This document shows positions 60,445 to 64,000 of a stretch of DNA of 64,000 nt, piece after piece. Every line of letters begins with the position of its first letter. Position 1 is the stretch's first letter. Source of the stretch: an uncultured Bacilli bacterium (GTDB lineage: Bacteria > Bacillota_I > Bacilli_A > RF39 > UBA660); NCBI GenBank assembly GCA_934190785.1, contig CAKPTA010000001.1, positions 62,001 to 126,000 of the forward strand, read 5' to 3'. A program made the position numbers and the translations under genes. Under the pieces are notes generated by a model. It was not told the origin of the DNA, did not search any database, and saw only the letters and a list, made by a program, of their open reading frames with translations.

Positions 60445-62238
60445 ATGGATTATATAAAACAAAAACTTTCTTTGGTTCCTAATTTGCCGGGTTGTTATCT
60501 AATGAAGAATAAAGATGGGGTTATTATTTATGTTGGTAAAGCTAAAAAATTAAAAAACCGTGTTAGCTCTTATTTTAGAGGTACACATACAGGTAAAACA
60601 GCTAAACTTGTAAGTGAAATTGTTGACTTTGAATATGTTGTTGTTGGAAGTGAAACAGAGTCTCTGATTTTAGAGATGAATTTAATAAAAGAGCATGATC
60701 CTAAATATAATATTTTACTTAGAGATGATAAAAGCTATCCTTATATTGAACTTACAAACGATAAAGTTCCAAAACTTAGTGTTGTTAGAAGTCTAAATAA
60801 GAAAAAACACAAAGGTAACTTATATGGACCATATCCAAATGTTGGAGCTGCAAGAAATACAGTTAATTTATTAAATCGTATGTATCCTCTTAGAAAATGT
60901 AATACATATAATAGTCGTCCTTGCCTTTATTATCACATACATGAATGTCTTGGGTATTGTACTCATAAAGTAGATCAAAGTGTGGTCGCAAAGATGAGAG
61001 ATGAAATAATTAAGTTTTTAAAAGGAGACCATACTTATGTAACAGAGCGTATTACAAAAGAAATGAATGATGCTGCTTTAAGTCTTAATTTTGAAAAAGC
61101 ACAAGAATTAAAAGAACTGCTTGATTATATTAAAGTAACATTAGTTAAACAAAAAGTAGAAGTTCAAGATAACGTTGATAGAGATGTTTTTGGATATTAT
61201 ATATATAAAGGTTATATATCAATTCAAGTTTTCTTTATTCGCGGTGGTAAAGTATTAGAAAGGCATTCTAAGATAGCTACTATGATGGAAGACGAAGGAG
61301 AAGAACTTACAAATTATATTGCTAAGTTTTATTCTGGTAGCTTTTTACTTCCTAAAGAAGTTCTTGTACCAGAAATTGTTGATTATAATACTTTGTCAGA
61401 ATTCCTATCTGTATCTGTAAAAGCCCCACAAAAAGGTGTTAAGAAAAAATTAGTTGATATGGCAAAAGAAAATGCCAAAATATCACTTTTAAATCAATTT
61501 GAAATGATTGAAAAAGATCAGACTAAAACATCTAGCGCTAATGAAGAATTAAGAAATATTCTTAAACTTGATAGTTTATATCGTATTGAACTTTTTGATA
61601 ATTCTCATCTTTTTGGAACATATAGTGTTTCTGGAATGGTTGTTTTTAAGGATGGTAAACCAAGTAAAAATGATTATCGTAAATTTAAAATCATGGAAGA
61701 TTCAAACGATGAATATGGAATGATGAAGGAAGTTATTTATAGAAGGTATTTTCGCATTTTAAGAGATAACTTAGAAAAACCAGATTTAATTATTGTTGAT
61801 GGTGGATTAGGACAAATTCATGTGGCAAGAGAAATCCTTAAAAGTTTAGGTATGAATATACCAGTAGTTGGATTAAAGAAGGATAATAAGCATAATACTA
61901 GTGCTCTTTTAGCTTTTGATCCTATTGTTGAAATTCCAATTGATAAAAAAAGTAATTTATTTTATTTCTTAGAAAGAATGCAAGATGAAGTACACGATTT
62001 TACAATTGCATATCATAGACAAATTAGAAGTAAGGGTGCAGTTGAAAGCATTCTAGACAATGTAGCTGGAATTGGTAGTGTTAGAAAAAAACAATTGTTA
62101 AAAAAATATAAAACTATTACTAAAATCAAAGAAGCTGGTGTAGAAGAAATAGGAAAAATTGTTCCATCTTCTGTTGCACTTGAACTTATGAATGTAATTG
62201 ATGAATACCTTAAAAATAATAAGGAACTTAAAAGTTAA
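60445..62238 (+). CDS. uvrC: Excinuclease ABC subunit C
   Basis: UvrC, 597 residues, makes both incisions in nucleotide excision repair. GIY-YIG domain starts at LPGCYLMKNKDGVIIYVGKA, the UVR motif is at LSLNFEKAQELKELLD, the RNase H-like domain has LFDNSHLFGTYSVSGMVVF and IIVDGGLGQ with catalytic Asp residues, and the helix-hairpin-helix is near IAGIGSVRKKQLLKK-type NVAGIGSVRKK. AGGTGAT precedes the ATG and an extended -10 TGGTATAAT is at 60421-60429. UvrA and UvrB are not in the window. Confidence 0.97.
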   Translation: MDYIKQKLSLVPNLPGCYLMKNKDGVIIYVGKAKKLKNRVSSYFRGTHTGKTAKLVSEIVDFEYVVVGSETESLILEMNLIKEHDPKYNILLRDDKSYPYIELTNDKVPKLSVVRSLNKKKHKGNLYGPYPNVGAARNTVNLLNRMYPLRKCNTYNSRPCLYYHIHECLGYCTHKVDQSVVAKMRDEIIKFLKGDHTYVTERITKEMNDAALSLNFEKAQELKELLDYIKVTLVKQKVEVQDNVDRDVFGYYIYKGYISIQVFFIRGGKVLERHSKIATMMEDEGEELTNYIAKFYSGSFLLPKEVLVPEIVDYNTLSEFLSVSVKAPQKGVKKKLVDMAKENAKISLLNQFEMIEKDQTKTSSANEELRNILKLDSLYRIELFDNSHLFGTYSVSGMVVFKDGKPSKNDYRKFKIMEDSNDEYGMMKEVIYRRYFRILRDNLEKPDLIIVDGGLGQIHVAREILKSLGMNIPVVGLKKDNKHNTSALLAFDPIVEIPIDKKSNLFYFLERMQDEVHDFTIAYHRQIRSKGAVESILDNVAGIGSVRKKQLLKKYKTITKIKEAGVEEIGKIVPSSVALELMNVIDEYLKNNKELKS

Positions 62239-62256
62239 ATAAAAGTAAAAAATACA

Positions 62257-62285
62257 TTGCTTTTTAATAAAATATAGTGTATATT
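62257..62285 (+). promoter_or_regulatory. Promoter of rpsO
   Basis: TTGCTT (62257-62262), 17-bp spacer, TATATT (62280-62285). The transcript would begin about 70 nt before the rpsO start, just ahead of the structured leader. Confidence 0.7.
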
Positions 62286-62294
62286 ATTTATGTA

Positions 62295-62338
62295 CTTATT
62301 CGTGGAGATTCGATCCTCCGACGATTTCTAGGAATAAG
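62295..62338 (+). promoter_or_regulatory. Structured rpsO leader, probable S15 autoregulatory element
   Basis: CTTATTC (62295-62301) pairs with GAATAAG (62332-62338). Inside is a hairpin GGAG (62304-62307) with CTCC (62316-62319), extended by CGT/ACG. The element ends 15 nt before the AAGGAG of rpsO. S15 is known to repress its own mRNA by binding such leaders in several bacterial groups; whether this fold matches a known class cannot be decided by eye. Confidence 0.6.
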
Positions 62339-62363
62339 CGAATTTTAGAAAAGGAGAAAAATT

Positions 62364-62633
62364 ATGGCATTAACAAGCGAAAAGAAACAAGAAATTATAA
62401 AGAAATATGCAAGAACTGAAGGAGATACAGGATCTGCTGAAGTACAAATTGCTATTTTAACTGCTGAGATTAACGAATTAACTGAGCATTTAAAGGAACA
62501 TAAACATGACTATCATTCAAGAAGAGGTCTTTTAAAGAAAGTTGGTCAAAGACGTAGTTTACAAAGATATTTACTTAAGACTGACGTTACTCGTTATAGA
62601 AACTTGATAGCTAGTTTAGGACTTAGAAAATAA
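62364..62633 (+). CDS. rpsO: 30S ribosomal protein S15
   Basis: 89-residue S15, standard length, with [31 protein letters not shown] and [20 protein letters not shown]. It binds the central domain of 16S rRNA. AAGGAG precedes the ATG. Confidence 0.98.
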   Translation: MALTSEKKQEIIKKYARTEGDTGSAEVQIAILTAEINELTEHLKEHKHDYHSRRGLLKKVGQRRSLQRYLLKTDVTRYRNLIASLGLRK

Positions 62634-62668
62634 TAAAGTAGGCACTTATTTTAAGTGTCTTTATTTTT
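62634..62668 (+). terminator. Terminator after rpsO
   Basis: GGCACTTA (62641-62648) pairs with TAAGTGTC (62652-62659, one G-U), with AAAG/CTTT flanks and a T-run. It separates rpsO from the next gene. Confidence 0.7.
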
Positions 62669-62769
62669 ATTTATAAATAAAAAAATAATAATTTTTTATA
62701 ACTTTAATTCTAAAATATTAAAGTGTTAGTTTTAAGAATATAAAGTTATTTGAAAGGAAATAATAAGAT

Positions 62770-63399
62770 ATGGATAGTAAAAGAGTTTTTATTGGAGTAT
62801 ACAAAGATACTAATCAAGAATCATTGTTTTACCAAAAAGATAATGGCTTATTTCGTGATTTGATAAAAAGTAGATCTGTTTCTATTGATGAATTAGAAAG
62901 TAATTTAATTTCTTATGATAGTTTTTGTGATAATATTATAGAACACAGCAGTAAGGCAATTTCTTATGATAGTTTTTATGCTAACATTATAGAACACAAA
63001 AGTAAATTTAAAAGAAATATGATTAAGCTATATAATTATGATAGAATGCAGAAAGTATCGTTAAAAAGAGTGTTTATAGGGAATAGTTATGTAGTTGCTA
63101 AAATACTTAATAGAGATTTTTTTGGTTTTTCATCATGTACAACAACTTATAGCAGTCAAAAATTAGGTGATAGAATATTATTATATTCTGAAGATTATGA
63201 TCTAGAATATAGTGATTTTATTGATATAGAGAATAATGAATATTATAAGAATTTATTTTGTCCAGAAAAAGGAGATATTTATATTTCGATAGATGATTTA
63301 AAACCGGCTTCATTAGAACTTAATATTCATGATACGGTTGTTGAAAAACAAAAGTTGTTAGAAAAATATAGAACGTATAAAAAAGGAGGTAACAAATGA
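62770..63399 (+). CDS. Unknown protein with an internal 17-residue tandem repeat
   Basis: 209 residues, soluble. Residues 47-63 ([17 protein letters not shown]) are repeated at 64-80 ([17 protein letters not shown]), a 51-bp tandem duplication in the DNA (62908-62958 and 62959-63009). The opening [13 protein letters not shown] recurs as a phrase near residue 98 ([13 protein letters not shown]). It sits between rpsO and pnp, which are neighbours in most bacteria, and its stop overlaps the pnp start (ATGA). No known family recognised. GAAAGG precedes the ATG. Confidence 0.7.
   Translation: MDSKRVFIGVYKDTNQESLFYQKDNGLFRDLIKSRSVSIDELESNLISYDSFCDNIIEHSSKAISYDSFYANIIEHKSKFKRNMIKLYNYDRMQKVSLKRVFIGNSYVVAKILNRDFFGFSSCTTTYSSQKLGDRILLYSEDYDLEYSDFIDIENNEYYKNLFCPEKGDIYISIDDLKPASLELNIHDTVVEKQKLLEKYRTYKKGGNK
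62908..63009 (+). repeat. 51-bp tandem repeat inside the 62770 gene
   Basis: Two in-frame copies of a 51-bp unit starting ATTTCTTATGATAGTTTTT (62908 and 62959), keeping the same reading frame. The copies differ at several positions, so the duplication is not fresh. Confidence 0.85.
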
Positions 63400-64000
63400 A
63401 AAGAGTATTTGAATTAGATTTTAGAGGAAGAAAAATTGTTGTAGAACATGGAGAACTTGCTAAACAAGCAGATGGAGCTGTTTTAGTTCGTTATGGTGAT
63501 ACAGTTATTTTAACTGCAGCTGTTGTTGCTAAAACTGCTAATTTATTATCTGATTTTTTTCCATTAACAGTTTTATATCAAGAAAAACTTTATTCTGTTG
63601 GTAAAATACCAGGTGGTTTTATAAAAAGAGAAGGACGTCCTACTGAAAATGCTACATTAGCAGCTAGAATGATTGATCGTCCTATGCGACCACTATTTAA
63701 GGATGGATTTAAAAATGAAGTACAAATAGTTAATACAGTTTTATCAGTAGATCAGGATAATTCACCAGAAATGACAGCAATGTTAGGTTCAAGCTTAGCA
63801 GTATCAATTAGTAAAATTCCATTTGATGGGCCTATTGCTGGTGTAAAAGTGGGAAGAGTTAATGGCGAATTTATTATAAATCCAACAAAAGAACAAATGG
63901 ATAACTCTGATATTGATTTAACGGTAGCAGGAACTAAAGACGCTATTAATATGGTAGAGGCAGGTGCAAAAGAAGTAAGTGAAGACGATATGCTTGAAGC
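63396..64000 (+). CDS. pnp: Polynucleotide phosphorylase, 3' end outside the window
   Basis: N-terminal 201 residues of PNPase, the phosphorolytic 3'-5' exoribonuclease of the RNA degradosome. Reading from the ATG at 63396: [78 protein letters not shown], and [13 protein letters not shown]. This is the first RNase PH domain. The frame stays open to position 64000. AAAGGAGGT lies 5 nt before the ATG, which overlaps the previous stop. Confidence 0.97.
   Translation, partial: MKRVFELDFRGRKIVVEHGELAKQADGAVLVRYGDTVILTAAVVAKTANLLSDFFPLTVLYQEKLYSVGKIPGGFIKREGRPTENATLAARMIDRPMRPLFKDGFKNEVQIVNTVLSVDQDNSPEMTAMLGSSLAVSISKIPFDGPIAGVKVGRVNGEFIINPTKEQMDNSDIDLTVAGTKDAINMVEAGAKEVSEDDMLE

Noticed and set aside
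62295..62338. tRNA-like sequence upstream of rpsO
   Set aside because: It contains TTCGAT and short stems, but has no acceptor stem or anticodon arm; a leader structure explains it better.
1..64000. CRISPR array, insertion sequence or prophage
   Set aside because: No regularly spaced repeats, no transposase, integrase or phage structural genes, and no terminal inverted repeats were seen.
1..64000. Mycoplasma-type genetic code (TGA = Trp)
   Set aside because: Several genes end with TGA at positions where the family C-terminus ends, and tryptophan is encoded by TGG.

Overview
The window is a very AT-rich, densely packed chromosomal segment that reads with the standard bacterial code (TGA is used as a stop, for example at 797-799 and 19543-19545). 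Gene content points to a Gram-positive member of the Bacillota/Bacilli with a peptidoglycan wall: murC, murG, murB, divIB, ftsA, ftsZ, murF, ddl, RNase HIII, a Firmicute-type rpsP-khpA pair, and a Tad/Flp pilus machine without a secretin. The short genes, AT-richness and gene mix resemble uncultured gut Bacilli of the RF39/RFN20 type; that placement is an inference with low confidence. Many genes use the extended Shine-Dalgarno form GGTGAT, which complements the 3' end of 16S rRNA, and this decides several starts.

Layout. 1-11291: a surface-glycan cluster of four GT4 glycosyltransferases, a galacturonokinase-like GHMP kinase, a sugar-1-phosphate nucleotidyltransferase, two asparagine-synthetase-like proteins without the N-terminal cysteine, and an ABC exporter. 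11301-14485: a 10-cysteine mini-protein divergent from a three-gene set related to 2-hydroxyacyl-CoA dehydratase activases. 14493-20249: a Tad/Flp pilus operon with a divergent DUF192 gene; murC follows with a 2-nt gap. 21603-27186: rnhC, cvpA, trxA, rsmE, mtaB and two unknown membrane-anchored proteins. 27335-30490: an acyl-CoA ligase and a HAD-acyltransferase fusion, preceded by a direct repeat. 30610-36128: two hybrid histidine kinases, an HPt protein and a seven-repeat helical protein. 36193-40046: a RecD2-type helicase, a 50-residue peptide, a DUF1287 protein and pgsA. 40280-43399: a secreted glucosaminidase with a dockerin-like tail and a membrane-anchored beta-sandwich protein. 44090-53632: wall and division genes murG-murB-divIB, ftsA-ftsZ, rpsP-khpA, hydrolase-murF-ddl. 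53649-57579: an unknown gene, tRNA-Lys(CUU), a SigK-like sigma factor, a NAGPA-domain protein and a YigZ family protein. 57702-64000: two unknown proteins, uvrC, rpsO with a structured leader, an unknown gene wedged between rpsO and pnp, and the 5' part of pnp.

The common theme is the cell surface: glycan building and export, pilus assembly, wall precursor ligases, wall hydrolysis and lipid acylation. The most unusual points are the possible amidated-uronate glycan pathway, the multistep phosphorelay around a solenoid protein, the dockerin/beta-sandwich gene pair, the TadB-like protein with an N-terminal Ig-like ectodomain, the direct repeat 42 bp apart upstream of the acyl-CoA ligase, and the repeat-bearing gene between rpsO and pnp. 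No CRISPR array, insertion sequence or prophage was seen, and no stretch longer than 300 bases lacks a gene.
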